Positions 1-12,076 are shown, counted from the stretch's first letter. The stretch is 64,000 nucleotides of DNA from Strongyloides papillosus (GCA_005656395.1 SRSI01000035.1:248001-312000); one strand, 5' to 3'. Notes: a model not told the origin generated them from the sequence alone. Numbers and translations are program-made.

Positions 1-2142
1 TGATGAAGCATTTACTAATTATAGTTTATTACGTAAACATTGTCCTGGAAAGTATTATGGCAAGACTGGTGAAATGACTTATGGTGTAAATTGTATTAGG
101 ACGGCTTATTTACATCTACGTGGTCTGGATGACTCAGAATCATCGTCAGTATACATTATTTATAATTTTTCAAGTATTACAGATTATAAAAAACAAATGG
201 AAGTTGATGATCTTGCAAACACAATGTTTGCTAATTGGGGAAATAAAATTCCATTAAATGTTCCAATTTGTGGTTATAAAGGAAATTCATGTCCTATTGA
301 TATTTTCAAAGATCACCTAATGGAAGTAATTATTGTTGGTGTAGTAATTATAGTATTTCTGATATTTTTAGCAATTCTTATTATATGTATTCTATTAAAA
401 ATTAATCGTAAAAAGAATGAAGAGTTGACGCAATGGATAATACCATACGTCAAACTAGAGAAGCCCCTGCCTTCTGAAACTGAAATTAATAAGAGTTTAA
501 ACTCATTTGTCTCGTCTGTTCCTTCACAAACTAGCAACAATATATTGACTACAAAACAAGAAACTGGTAAATTTATGTTTGTTTATCTTGATGGAGAAGC
601 CATAGCAGGAGAGAAGCATTCATTAATTTTTGAACCATCGAAAGAACAGAAAATTGAATTAAGTAAACTTATATTATGGGAGCATGAAAATATTAATAAA
701 TTTTATGGAATGTCATTAGACGCTAAACTACCTCTCTCTTTGTGGAAGTATTGTAAGAGAGGAAGCCTTTTTGTAGGTTTTAATTTATTAATTTTTTGAT
801 TACATTCTTTTTATAGGATATCCTTCAATCAGACAACTCAATTTTTGATGCATTTTTCTTAGTTTCCTTAATAAAAGATCTTGTTGAGGGTTTACATTTT
901 ATTCACAATAGTTTTTTACATTATCATGGAAGGTTAACTTCAAAAAACTGTCTTATAAGTGATCAATGGCAGTTGAAAATTAGTGATTTTAATTTATTTA
1001 GTTATCGAAGTTGTCAGAAAATGAAAACTAAAGATAAATTGTGGACAGCGCCAGAAATATTAAGAAATGATAATTTAACTGGATCAAAGGAGGGTGATAT
1101 TTATAGTTTTGCTATAATATGTTCAGAGATTCTCACAAAAAAATTTCCATTTGATTATAATAATAGAAAAGAGAGTGTTGAAGAGATAATATATCTTGTT
1201 AAAAGAGGTGGACATAATCTTTTAAGACCTGATATTGAAATACCACCAAATATAGAAATAAATATGACTTATGTAACAATTATCAAAGATAGTTGGAGTG
1301 AAGTAATTGAAAAAAGACCAACGATTAAACAAATTAAAAATATAATAGAAACATTAAAAGAAAGTGGTGCAAAAAACTTAATGGATCATGTTTTTAGTAT
1401 CCTTGAAGATTATGCCTCAACATTACGTCTAGAGATAGAAGAAAGATCAAAAGAATTAAAGGAGGAACAAAAGAAAAGTGACTTGTTACTTGAAAGAATG
1501 TTACCACAAGCTGTAGCAAGAAAATTGAAACTTGGTAAAATTGTCGAACCAGAAAATTTTGATTCAGTAACAATTTTCTTTGCTGATATTGTTAAATTTA
1601 CTGATCTATCCTTGAAATGTTCACCAATACAAATAATAACTTTAGTTAATGATTTGTATAGTTTATTTGATGGTGTTATTGAAAATTTAAATGTTTATAA
1701 AGTCGAGACAATTGGTGATGGATATTTATGTGTATCGGGACTTCCAATCAGAAATGGTACAAAACATGTTGAGGATATAGCAAATTTAGCCTTAAATTTC
1801 ATGGATATATGTGAAAAATTTACTTTACCACATTTACCAGGATATAAGATATTACTACGTATAGGTTGCAATACAGGGTCATGTGTTGCTGGTGTGGTTG
1901 GTTTATCAATGCCTAGATATTGCGTATTTGGAGATACAGTTAATACAGCATCAAGAATGGAAAGTAACGGTAAGCCAAGTAGAATACATATAAGTCAAAG
2001 CACATATAATCTTTTGAATGAGACTCATAAATATAATCTAGAGTGTAGAGGTGAAATTATTATTAAAGGAAAAGGTGTTATGACAACATATTGGCTTAAT
2101 GGAATCATTGGAGATTGGAGATATCCTGGTAACTCTCATTAA
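1..2142 (+). CDS. Receptor-type guanylyl cyclase, 5'-truncated by window edge
   Basis: Exons <1-772 and 817-2142, with a 44 bp phase-0 intron. The frame is open at base 2, so the N-terminal receptor domain lies outside the window. Visible in order: the end of an ANF-receptor-like ectodomain, one transmembrane helix (about 325-400), a kinase-homology domain (KRGSLF continuing into DILQSD across the intron; HGRLTSKNC in place of HRD, DFN in place of DFG, so probably catalytically dead), a dimerisation helix (LEDYASTLRLEIEERSKEL) and a class III cyclase domain. The cyclase keeps both metal aspartates (ADIVKF, IGDGY), the GTP-selecting Glu (KVET) and Cys (MPRYC), and the NTASR catalytic Asn/Arg. 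By family it makes cGMP from GTP at the membrane, usually in sensory neurons. It is a close paralogue of the gene at 6677-9915; parts of the two are identical in sequence. Confidence 0.95.
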
Positions 2143-2790
2143 TACGATGATACAGTTGAAAAAATGCAAGTTGATGGTTCAAAAAATAATTTCTTATCGT
2201 AGAAAAATTATATTTCTTCATTATGTATAAATTTCAAGTAGAATCTTAATGTTCTATCTATGCTTTTAACTATAAATTTAACTTTTATATAACCCTACAA
2301 TAGAGAATAACGTTTCTAAGAAATTTAATTGCATTTAACATAGAAGAAGTAATTTATTTATAATGTTATAATGATTAATTTCTATATAAATAAATGTAAT
2401 TTTATATACAATGACTTATTTTTATATATTTACAAATAAAAATGTACATTTACAATACAAATTTTTTAAATTTTGAATCATTTAAATACATGAAGTCATT
2501 AAAAAGATAACGTTTTTACTGTTAGAATTAAAAAATATATTGTAATTGCCAACATAATTATCACTATAGTAATATTACTTTAATTTTTTAAATGATTAGT
2601 TACATTTTCACTAGCTTCAACGAATTGACGCATCAATTTCACCTTTGAAAACTATTAAAAAATCGGTATAACAATAATTAATTTGAATATTAATGATAGA
2701 AATTATAATGATAAATATATAAATTTGATTATAAAAATATTATAAAAAGAGTTGATCTTTATCTTTAATTATTACTTTTTCTCTTAAAAA
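2143..2790. other. Intergenic, A+T-rich, no gene seen
   Basis: Downstream flank of the first guanylyl cyclase. No open frame of note and no RNA gene were seen. It presumably holds the cyclase 3' UTR and the promoter of the small gene at 2791. Confidence 0.6.
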
Positions 2791-3020
2791 ATGGCAAAAA
2801 ATAGTTCTACTTACCATGATAAAACAGAAGGTAAATTTAAAATAATAAACTTTTTAAAAATATTTTATCTTTAGATAATAATGGATCATGGAGGAAGGCC
2901 AACGCTGCAAAAGCAAGGGCAGCAAAAGAGAAGAAAAAAATGGAGAGAAGAAAGAAAATAGAACGTCTTTTAAAAATTGTTCAGGATAGAAAAAATACTA
3001 ATAAACATGAAGATGATTAA
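2791..3020 (+). CDS. Small lysine-rich protein, 61 residues, two exons
   Basis: Exons 2791-2830 and 2875-3020, separated by a 44 bp GT...TTTAG intron that splits a codon (g|at). It starts with ATG and gives 61 residues. Residues 1-15 are polar; from about 18 onwards the chain is a strongly basic, probably helical segment (SWRKANAAKARAAKEKKK, then ERRKKIERLLKIVQDRK), ending in an acidic HEDD tail. There is no signal peptide or membrane segment. I do not recognise the family. The composition suits a small nuclear or nucleic-acid-associated protein, but that is only an inference. Support for a real gene: the intron has the size and splice signals of its neighbours, and the frame is exactly restored across it. 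It lies between the two cyclases. Confidence 0.6.
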
Positions 3021-3609
3021 TTTATAATAATTGCCTTTTTAATAATTTAAACTAAAACTCTCATTCATTTATTTTAAAATAAAAATATTATATATTATAT
3101 GCAAATTTTCTATTGTTAGTATATAGGATAAATACGTTGGAACTTTTTTTTTCTTATCAATTTTTACATATTATGGTGATTCTCGGTACGGAGAAAAATA
3201 AATTATGTTCCAGATCTTATATCCAAGATAATGAGCTATAAATCTACTAATAAACGTTTAAAATACATAAGAAAATTTTAATAACATCCTCTATAATTAC
3301 TTCTTACTAAGAGTGATTGTTTTACCAAGAGTAAAAGATAATTGTTTGATGTTTTTGATGAAAATGCCTTGATGACAATTAACATTAAGGTCTATATAAA
3401 TAGCGGCGTATATGGTGTATAAATCATTTCGGTGTGATCACCAGTTTAACAATTTTATTAACACTTTTTCCAATTATTAATCTTTTATTATTTTAGTGTA
3501 TATCAAATAAAATTTTTATTACTCAAGGATTATTCCGGATTTTTCAATGCAAAACACTATCAATTTTTATATTGCTAAAATAAATATCAATTAATTAAAG
3601 TAGTTATTT
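3021..3609. other. Intergenic, with an isolated TATA-like promoter motif
   Basis: No coding frame. Around 3390-3440 a TATATAAATA stretch is followed by unusually GC-containing sequence (GCGGCGTATATGG, then CGGTGTGATCACC), which resembles a core promoter in this A+T-rich background. No open reading frame follows it, only the repeat field. Confidence 0.35.
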
Positions 3610-4080
3610 ATAAATGTTCTGAATCCAACATTTTTTATTTATGAATCTTATACGAAAACACTGAATCAAAAATTTTTAATCTATAAATCCTCAGAATCCG
3701 TCGTTTTTAACGTGTAATCCTTTGAATTCCTAACATTTCATCCATAAAACCCATATGGGATTCTTGATTCCGACATAACAAATTTTCCAAATTTCTGAAA
3801 CCTACTTTCATATCCATGAATCCTATATGAAACCTCTGAATCCACAACGAAAATTTTAAAACTCTCAGAATCCCATATTCCCTTACTCAAATTTCCTGAA
3901 TCGTCAATTTTTTATCCATAAAATCTATATAAAATCCTCAATTTTAGCATAGAAATTTTCCAAACTTCTAAGTCCTATTTTTCATTCATGAATTTCCTAC
4001 AAAACCCTTGAATCCCCTATACTAACGTATGAAAATCCTGAATCCATCATAATTACTTATGAAACTCTTAAGAACCGGCG
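3610..4080. repeat. Degenerate tandem repeat field built on a GAATCC-type word
   Basis: The words CTGAATCC, GAATCC and ATCCATAAA recur every 35-50 bases with much divergence. A longer period of about 165 bp is also visible: the segment starting TCCATAAAACCC (about 3750) is echoed by TCCATAAAATCT (about 3915), followed in both copies by AAATTTTCCAAA and an ATTCATGAAT-like word. No coding frame crosses it. It looks like an old minisatellite or satellite fragment. Confidence 0.5.
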
Positions 4081-4330
4081 TGAGGGTATTCTACGCTAAA
4101 AGGCAGCTGTATGATTTGTCTTAATGATAGCGCGGTCATTGGTTATATCAGTTTAAACAATTGAAAATATCTTTATGATTGGCAAACAAAATCCTAGGAA
4201 AATTATTTACACATTTTATTAAAGTTATTTTAAAAAGAATACAATTATTAAATTAATTATAAATTATTTAAAATAGTTCTTTGTTTCTTCTTATTTTTTT
4301 AAGATATACTAAAAACAGAGAAAAAAATAA

Positions 4331-4912
4331 ATTATATTAAGTCATCTGAATGGTTACTTTCTGTTTCTTCAGAAGCTAGAGATGGTAATATTGTCTCTAA
4401 ACCTCCTATTTTATCAATGACATAAATTAATCAACTATCTGAATAGAATATTGAAATAAAACCTCTTATAATTTCACTAGATCTATTTTTCCATCTCTTC
4501 AGTACTTCTGATGAAATTTGCTAAATTTGGTCAAGAGAATTCTGTATCTAGTATTTTGTTGCAGTAACAAATCTAATATTTAATTCTTTTGCACTATATC
4601 CACGTGCTTAATTTCTCTTTACATAATTATTATAATCACGGATAATAGAAGAACAACATTTGAAGTACTGACAACTTCAGTTCTTTGTGTGTCAATAAAC
4701 ATTTAGTTTTTTCTCAATTTTTCATACAAATCATTCTTAACTGGTGCTGCATATGGTATAACAACATAGGCGATAAAATCAACAGTTATTTTAGGTAGTG
4801 AATTTCTATAAACCCCATCTACATATCTGGAATTTCTTACAGATTCATATCTTTCCTCCTTACTCATTACTATTAACTTTATGTGTGTCTTCACCATTAC
4901 AAACTCTAACAA
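4331..4912 (-). pseudogene. Decayed choline-phosphate cytidylyltransferase (PCYT1-type)
   Basis: On the minus strand, conserved segments of CTP:phosphocholine cytidylyltransferase appear in the right order but in more than one frame. [20 protein letters not shown] and [11 protein letters not shown] are followed by DLYEKLRKN and a stop. Then come MFIDTQRTEVVSTSN, a frame change, RDYNNYVKRN, stop, ARGYSAKELNIRFVTATKY, stop, and the amphipathic C-terminal region (SSEVLKRWKNRSSEIIRGF) with further stops. The expected order in intact enzymes (nucleotide-binding MSKEERY..CRYVDEV, IPY, QRTEGISTS, RDYD, RGYTAKELN) is kept. The N-terminal HxGH catalytic segment is not found upstream. With at least four in-frame stops and one frameshift it cannot make enzyme. 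The functional parent must lie elsewhere. Confidence 0.88.
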
Positions 4913-6676
4913 TTAAGTTAAACATTTGAGAAAGCATTCTTACCCAGTGCTTGGGAGATGGCTCCGTCTACTGGTTACTGGGTTGAATCAAAGTTCTGAA
5001 GGATAACTGGAAAGAATTTAGAGAAGTTATAAAAGTCTCTAATGTAGATAAAATTATTATAATTTTAGTATTGGTCTTATTAATCTTATTTTAAAGGTCG
5101 ATAAGACCAATAAAGATTTCAATACATCGATCATAGTGCCAAACTTTCAATTTAAAATTAGAAGCCTTAATTTACAGATATATTAAAAAATTTTATAATC
5201 GCTAAAATTTCCACTTTAATTGGTACTTCTCATGGGTAATTAACTTTATACATCTATGAAAACATTTGTAGCAAAAGATACAATCCATTTTTTAAATATT
5301 TAATTTAAAAATCAAGAAAGCAATTTTTAAATAATGAATTTTTATTCATATATAAAGCATAAACGACTTTCTTCAAAAAATTTTTTATCAAAATGTTTAT
5401 TGAAAAAATAATATCTTTTGAAAGTTGCATTTGTATACTATTAAATTTGATTACATTTACGCTATTTAAATATAGAGATATAATTAATTATAAAAATTAT
5501 TTTTTATTTTGAAAATGGACAGAATAATAAACAAAATATCATCACTTTAAGCTGGAGTTATGGCAAATTTGATCCATTTATCATCACTCAATAGAGACGA
5601 CTAATCAGGAGTTTGTTTTTGGTTTAAAATCCAATAATTCAAAATTACCTGGTAATAATACTTCTTCTAACAATAAATAATGCCATAAAAAAATTATCAT
5701 ACATGTTCCGTTACAACTTTTTCTGTAATTGATAAACAAACATTCTATTTTACAAAATTTGAAAATTTTTAAACTGTCTTTGGTTTATTGAACTCGCTAC
5801 GGCATTGTCTCTCCCTAACGTATTTCCTCTCAAAGAAGATGAAAAAAAAATTATTATAAAAATGTAGGTTTATTTTACTAAAAGATAATATTGTTACTTT
5901 AATTTATTTTATTGATGAAGTTTTAGAATTTTATCCAAATATTTAATACATAGCTATATCATACGATCCTAAGATGTTTTTAAAAAATTCTTAAATTCTC
6001 ATGTATATTATCTTTTACTATAAACATAGTTTATAACAATTTATAAATTGATTTTTTGGTACGCAATACTGTTAGAAAAAAAAACTGAGACAATATAAAA
6101 AAGGGAGAGAAATGACAAAATCATCAAAACAATATATTATTTAAGAATCTCAAGAATTTTACTTGTTTTTTGCTGATTAATACTAACTATTTCTATATAT
6201 TCATTATTTTCAGAAAAATCAACTGAAACGATATATTTTCTTGCTACTTTCTTGCTGTTGATATACCAAACATATTCAGTTATAAATTCAATTGTTATTA
6301 TGATTAAAGGAACGTTAATTAAGATCAAGTTAGGAAATAATGATAGTGGAAAAAAGACTTTATCAATGTTCTATTAATAGAGTTTATCCGTCTCGATTAA
6401 AGTTGTAATTTTTTAATTTCTTATTCATGAGATTTTTACATTTTATAATCCATTAGAAATATTAATTAGAATATTTTTTATGTTGATGAGTAATATATAT
6501 AATGAAACACTATATATCTATCTCTTCCAAGAAATAACCTATGGAAAGGGATCTTTGATATTAAATTTTTCAAATTTTTATAAAATTTAATCTCTGTATA
6601 AATAAATGTATATACTTTTGATAATTTTATTTTTATAAATATAAAATTATACTTACTTAAAAGTTTAAGAATATAT
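4913..6676. other. Intergenic, upstream of the complete guanylyl cyclase
   Basis: No intact gene. A minus-strand stretch near 5570-5690 reads as a short protein-like segment (about 20 codons) before stops, and may be another decayed exon, unidentified. At 4942-4983 seven-base arms ACCCAGT and ACTGGGT flank a GC-richer loop. The last few hundred bases before 6677 presumably hold the cyclase promoter. Confidence 0.45.
6137..6328 (-). other. Uncertain short frame, possible exon fragment
   Basis: A minus-strand open frame with a hydrophobic start (LINVPLIIITIEFITEYVW) and a charged tail. It has no ATG at its head: the frame extends upstream to a TAG whose context (TTCTATTAATAG) could be a splice acceptor. 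It might be the last exon of a small membrane protein or a decayed fragment. I found no convincing first exon and do not recognise it. Confidence 0.2.
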
Positions 6677-9600
6677 ATGAGGCTTAAAAATTTAATATAT
6701 ATTTTTATTACTATACAACTATATTTTGTTATTAATGGTTATACCAAAAAACAAGTTAACTTAGGATTTTTATTTGTTAGAAATTCGCCACTTCTTTTGG
6801 CATCCTCTGGATATCTCCAATCTGCTGGGGTCGTAACATTAGCTTTAGATCAAATAAAAAATGAAAAGCTATTGCCTGATTACAATTATACATTTCACAC
6901 TTTCTACGATGATTGCCTTGTCCCCAGAGCAAGTTCCGGAGTGTATGAATTAATTCACAAGCATAACGTCGATGTTATTTTTGGAAGTACCTGTAACTTA
7001 GCGGCAATAAGAGCGACTTTAATGGCAAAATTCTATAGCGTACCAACATTCGTTTGGGGTGCAGTATCAACATCAGAAATTGCTGATAATGAGAGATTAC
7101 CAAATGTTTTTTCTACCTATGCTATATTTTTATCATTAGGATTAGCTACTATTGATGTATTAGAACATTTCAATTGGACTACTGTGTCATTTATCTATAA
7201 CACTAATTATTTTCAAAGATGTCAAAAAATGTACACTGATTTTGAGAAAGCATTGAATAACACTGGTTCTCGTGTTCAAGTTGTACAATCTTTTAAAACA
7301 TCTTTCGATCCAACATATAAAGAATTTGGTGAATTTTTAAAGGGAATAAGTGATAAAACAAGAGTTATATTATCATGTTTTGACGATGATTTGTATAAGA
7401 GAAAATTTTTAATAAGTATGTTTGATAATGGTCTTAATAATGACGAATGGGTCCATATAAATATGGAATATAAAAACTTTGGTTTTTATACTAACGTAAA
7501 AAATCCTTCAGGAGAATATTATCTTTTCTATAAAGATATTTATAACAGCACACCAGATGGAAGGAGTGACGATGCTTTTCAGATGGCTAAAAAAATGTTC
7601 AGTATAGATTTAACGAGAAGACAGATAACGTCACTAATTGATGATAAAGAGATCTTAGGAAACATTAAAAAATGGCCATTTTATTGTAGTGATTGTGATG
7701 TGTCCAATTTAACAACATTATCAAGATATGCTTGGTATTTGAATGATGCTATTTATTTTTGGGCATCATTACTTAATAAAACTCTACCATTATATGGTGA
7801 TGAGGCATTTACTAATTATAGTTTATTACGTAAACATTGTCCTGGAAAGTATTTTGGCAAGACTGGTGAAATGACTTATGGTGTAAATTGTATTAGGACA
7901 GCTTATTTACAATTACGCGGTTTGAACGAATTAGAATCTTCGACATTATATTTGACGTATAATTTTTCAAGTACAACAGATTATAAAAAACAAATAGAAG
8001 TTGATGATTTTACAAAAACTATGTTTGCTAATTGGGGAAATAAAATTCCATTAAACGTTCCAATTTGTGGATATAAAGGAAATTCATGTCCTATTGATAT
8101 TTTCAAAGATCACCTAAAGGAAGTAATTATAGTTGGTATAATAATTATAATACTTCTAATATTTCTTGCAATTCTTATCATATATTTTTTATTAAAAACT
8201 AATCGTAAAAAAAATGAAGAATTGACACGCTGGATAGTACCATATATTAAGCTAGAGAAACCTATACATGCTAAAAATGAAATTGAAAAGAGTTTAAATT
8301 CATTTGCTTCATCTGCACCTTCACAGCATAGTAACAATATATTAAATACTAAACGAGAAACTGGTAAATTTATGTTTGTTTATCTTGATGGAGAAGCCAT
8401 AGCAGGAGAGAAGCATTCATTAATTTTTGAACCATCGAAAGAACAGAAAATTGAATTAAGTAAACTTATATTATGGGAGCATGAAAATATTAATAAATTT
8501 TATGGAATGTCATTAGACGCTAAACTACCTCTCTCTTTGTGGAAGTATTGTAAGAGAGGAAGCCTTTTTGTAGGTTTTAATTTATTAATTTTTTGATTAC
8601 ATTCTTTTTATAGGATATCCTTCAATCAGACAACTCAATTTTTGATGCATTTTTCTTAGTTTCTTTAATAAAAGATCTTGTTGAGGGTTTACATTTTATT
8701 CACAATAGTTTTTTACATTATCATGGAAGGTTAACTTCAAAAAACTGTCTTATAAGTGATAGATGGCAGTTGAAAATTAGTGATTTTAACTTATTTAGTT
8801 ATCGAAGTTGTCAGAAAATGAAAACTAAAGATAAATTGTGGACAGCGCCAGAAATATTGAGGAATGATAATTTAACTGGATCAAAGGAGGGTGATATTTA
8901 TAGTTTTGCTATAATATGTTCGGAGATTCTCACAAAAAAATTTCCATATGACTATAATAACAGAAAAGAGAGTGTCGAAGAGATCATATATCTTGTTAAA
9001 AGAGGTGGACATAATCATTTAAGACCTGATATTGAAATACCACCAAATATGGATATTAATATGACTTATGTAACAATTATCAAAGATAGTTGGAGTGAGG
9101 AAATTGAAAAAAGACCAACGATTAAACAAATCAAACACATAATAGGAACATTAAAAGAGACTGGTGCAAAAAATTTAATGGATCATGTTTTTGGTATCCT
9201 AGAAGATTATGCTTCAACACTACGTCTTGAGATAGAGGAAAGATCAAAGGAGTTGATGGAGGAACAAAAAAGAAGTGACTTATTACTTGAAAGAATGTTA
9301 CCACAAGCTGTAGCTAGAAAATTGAAACTTGGTAAAATTGTCGAACCAGAAAATTTTGATTCAGTAACAATTTTCTTTGCTGATATTGTTAAATTTACTG
9401 ATCTATCCTTGAAATGTTCACCAATACAAATAATAACTTTAGTTAATGATTTGTATAGTTTATTTGATGGTGTTATTGAAAATTTAAATGTTTATAAAGT
9501 CGAGACAATTGGTGATGGATATTTATGTGTATCGGGACTTCCAATCAGAAATGGTACAAAGCATGTCGAGGAGATAGCAGATCTAGCCTTAAATTTCATG

Positions 9601-9915
9601 GATATATGTGAAAAATTTACTTTACCGCATTTACCAGGATATAAAATATCACTACGTATAGGTTGTAATACAGGATCGTGTGTCGCTGGTGTAGTTGGTT
9701 TATCAATGCCTAGATATTGTCTATTTGGAGATACAGTTAATACTGCATCAAGAATGGAAAGTAACGGTAAGCCAGGTAGAATACATATAAGTCAAAGCAC
9801 ATATAATCTTATGGATGAGACTCATAAATATAATCTAGAGTCTAGAGGTGAAGTTATTATTAAAGGGAAAGGTGTTATGACAACTTATTGGCTAAATGGA
9901 TATTACCGTGAATAA
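6677..9915 (+). CDS. Receptor-type guanylyl cyclase, complete
   Basis: Exons 6677-8569 and 8614-9915 with one 44 bp phase-0 intron; 1,064 residues, in the usual range for receptor cyclases. The order is: signal peptide (about 1-21), ANF-receptor ligand-binding ectodomain with N-glycosylation sites (22-480), transmembrane helix (about 484-508), kinase-homology pseudokinase (about 565-815), dimerisation helix (about 826-850) and class III cyclase (about 879-1060). Metal aspartates (ADIVKF, IGDGY), guanine-specifying Glu (KVET) and Cys (MPRYC at about 997) and NTASR are present, so it should be an active GTP cyclase. The role is expected in sensory cilia, making cGMP in response to an unknown ligand or cue. 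The start is the only ATG giving a signal peptide. Having a single intron in over 3 kb of coding sequence is notable. Confidence 0.96.
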
Positions 9916-10951
9916 TCAGTGCATGAAACATGGAAAAATTTTTTATCTTTCTAAAGTATTAGGTTGTTGAATACGAAATGCCCGTTTTTTGATACTCATT
10001 GTTTGGTGTACTTTTTCTCAAATGATTGGTTGTGTTTTGGTATAATAGAACAAACCGCAAGATTCTCCTGAATCTTCTCTATACATTGTTATTTATACCG
10101 TAGCTCTGAGCTCTATTTATCAGTAACTTGTTTCAGAAATAAACTAAGGTGTTTAAACGTGATAATGGTGTTATTATGCTCTTTGATTTCAAACGTGGTA
10201 TTAATGCTGCAAAAATAAGTCAAGAAATTAACACTAGAAGAACAGGAAATGATAATTTTGACCCATTTAGTGTTTTAAATTAGAATAACTTTTTAAACAT
10301 TAGAGTTTCGATGCTCAAATTTTTTGACATTATTTAAAAAAATGATTTTATCTAACACCAGAATTTAACATTATTTTAAATAGTCTTAAGTGACCATTTT
10401 AAGACTTTATATGATAGTCATCTTAAAACATTTTTTAACTTAACGGAACTAATATTTTTAGCTTCTTAAAAAACAAGTTTCAAGTAATATATAATAAATG
10501 TGTTTTGAATAGTGGATTTAGTATCGATAAACAGTATTTAATATATTGTCTATCGGTATTAATGACAAAAAAGTCTTTTTCATAAACTATTACATTGGTT
10601 AAAAGTTTAGTCAGAATAAAAATCATTTAAACAAATTTTTATATGTTATTTTATTAATATAAAATCTTATTTAGTAGAAAAAAAGCTGATTTTAAAGCTA
10701 GAATTGTGAGGGATCAAAATGATCCCTATTCGTCTTTCTAAGTAAATTTTTTTTTGTTCTTTCAATGTTAAACTACAATAATAAAATTACTAATGATAAA
10801 AAATATCAATTTTCTATTTGATAAATAAATTGATGTCACATATTATAATAAAGTTTATTAATAATCATTATCAATGTGAAGGATTATGTACTTCGAAATA
10901 CTTAAGCATAAGAACTATCTCATGAATTTTACACCTTTAAGAAAATAAAGA
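9916..10951. other. Intergenic between cyclase and first secreted orphan
   Basis: Apart from a transposase-like scrap at 10162-10283, nothing coding was seen. A perfect 17 bp palindrome (GGGATCA, AAA, TGATCCC) lies at 10710-10726. Confidence 0.5.
10162..10283 (+). mobile_element. Possible mariner transposase HTH remnant
   Basis: A short frame reading MLFDFKRGINAAKISQEIN ends at a stop at 10281. It resembles the start of the N-terminal DNA-binding helix-turn-helix of mariner-family transposases, whose usual form is (L/I)LFEFKRG.. followed by AAxxARxI. The second HTH, the DDD catalytic domain and terminal inverted repeats are missing, so at best this is a heavily deleted fossil. The similarity is short and could be chance. 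Confidence 0.3.
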
Positions 10952-11936
10952 ATGCAAAAGTTATATTTGCTATTATTAATACTTTATTTTATTTATGGTT
11001 CAAAGAGTCAAGTTATTCCCTTTAAAGTATCTGGAAGATATCAATTATTAGGCCAAGTCATTAATTTTACAACTAGTCCTGATGATAATGATGGACAATC
11101 GGCATGGATATTTTTATCACTTAATATTCCAGGATTAGCTATAGGAACTTTTAATGGATACCTTTCAAAGATAACTGCTACGTTAAATGATATTTTAACA
11201 TTGAGACCCGATGTTTCAGGGTCATTAGGAGCGTATTATAATACAACTGCTGGTGATTTTGATATAATCCAATTATGTAATGTAAGTTTAATTTTAAATA
11301 AAAATTTTTTATGCATTACAGACCTTCAAAAAATCGACGATAGAAAGAGAAGTATTAACAGGAATGTTACATATTTTCATAGATTGTTATGATTCAAATA
11401 CTGACAAAATTGATTGGTCAGGATCACCAAATTTCACGGCACCATTAGTACCAGTGGAACCTGTGAATTGTACAAGTGACAAAAGTTGTACTGAAGGGTA
11501 TTGTGGTATGTTCCAAAGAAAGGCGTACATATCTTCAGAACATACAATCAGTACGAAGGAAGAATATTATTGTCCAAATGACTTGATAAATTTCCTATTT
11601 TTCGAACTTAATAATAATTTGTTTTCTGCACCATATACAATGTCACTTTCAAATGCTTCATTTGCTTGTATTAACAAATCCGAAGCAACAAATGAAAATT
11701 TGAAAGTTTATCCAATGTTTTATTGGTATCTTAGTTGTTATGATAAATTAGCATTTGGTAAACCGGAATTTAAACCATTTCCCACATTTGATTCAGAAAA
11801 TAATAATCCTACAGGATATCCATATGCAGTTGTTGGAAGTGGTAATTCAAAAATGAATTATTTTATATTTAATAAAAAACTTATTTTTGCTATAATTTTA
11901 AATATTGTCATTAAAAAAGTTTACTATGATGTTTAG
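10952..11936 (+). CDS. Secreted cysteine-rich orphan, family A member 1
   Basis: Exons 10952-11281 (330 bp) and 11322-11936 (615 bp), 40 bp phase-0 intron; 314 residues. A signal peptide (about 1-19) is followed by an N-terminal half containing WIFLSLNIPGLAIGTFNGY, which the paralogues echo, and a C-terminal half with the family signature CTEGYCGMFQR, then YYCPNDLINFL and YWYLSCYD. Several N-glycosylation sequons. The last 25 residues are hydrophobic, which could be a GPI-attachment signal or a membrane tail. Function unknown; I recognise no domain. It is the first of four paralogues (with 12077, 16127 and 17262) on one strand, indicating local duplication. Likely an extracellular or surface protein. 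Confidence 0.82.
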
Positions 11937-12076
11937 AATAATAAATTTATTATCAATTTATTAAGTTTAAGTAGGTGTAGATTAACAATTTAAGAACGTA
12001 TTTATAAGAAGGATTATATCAGTTTTTTTTATGATATAATTTTATATAAAATTGAAGTAGTGATTATTATTTTAAA

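Noticed and set aside
4942..4983. Stem-forming GC-richer element (ACCCAGT ... ACTGGGT) resembling a tRNA or small RNA
   Set aside because: No proper A and B boxes, no seven-base acceptor stem of tRNA length, and no known RNA family recognised.
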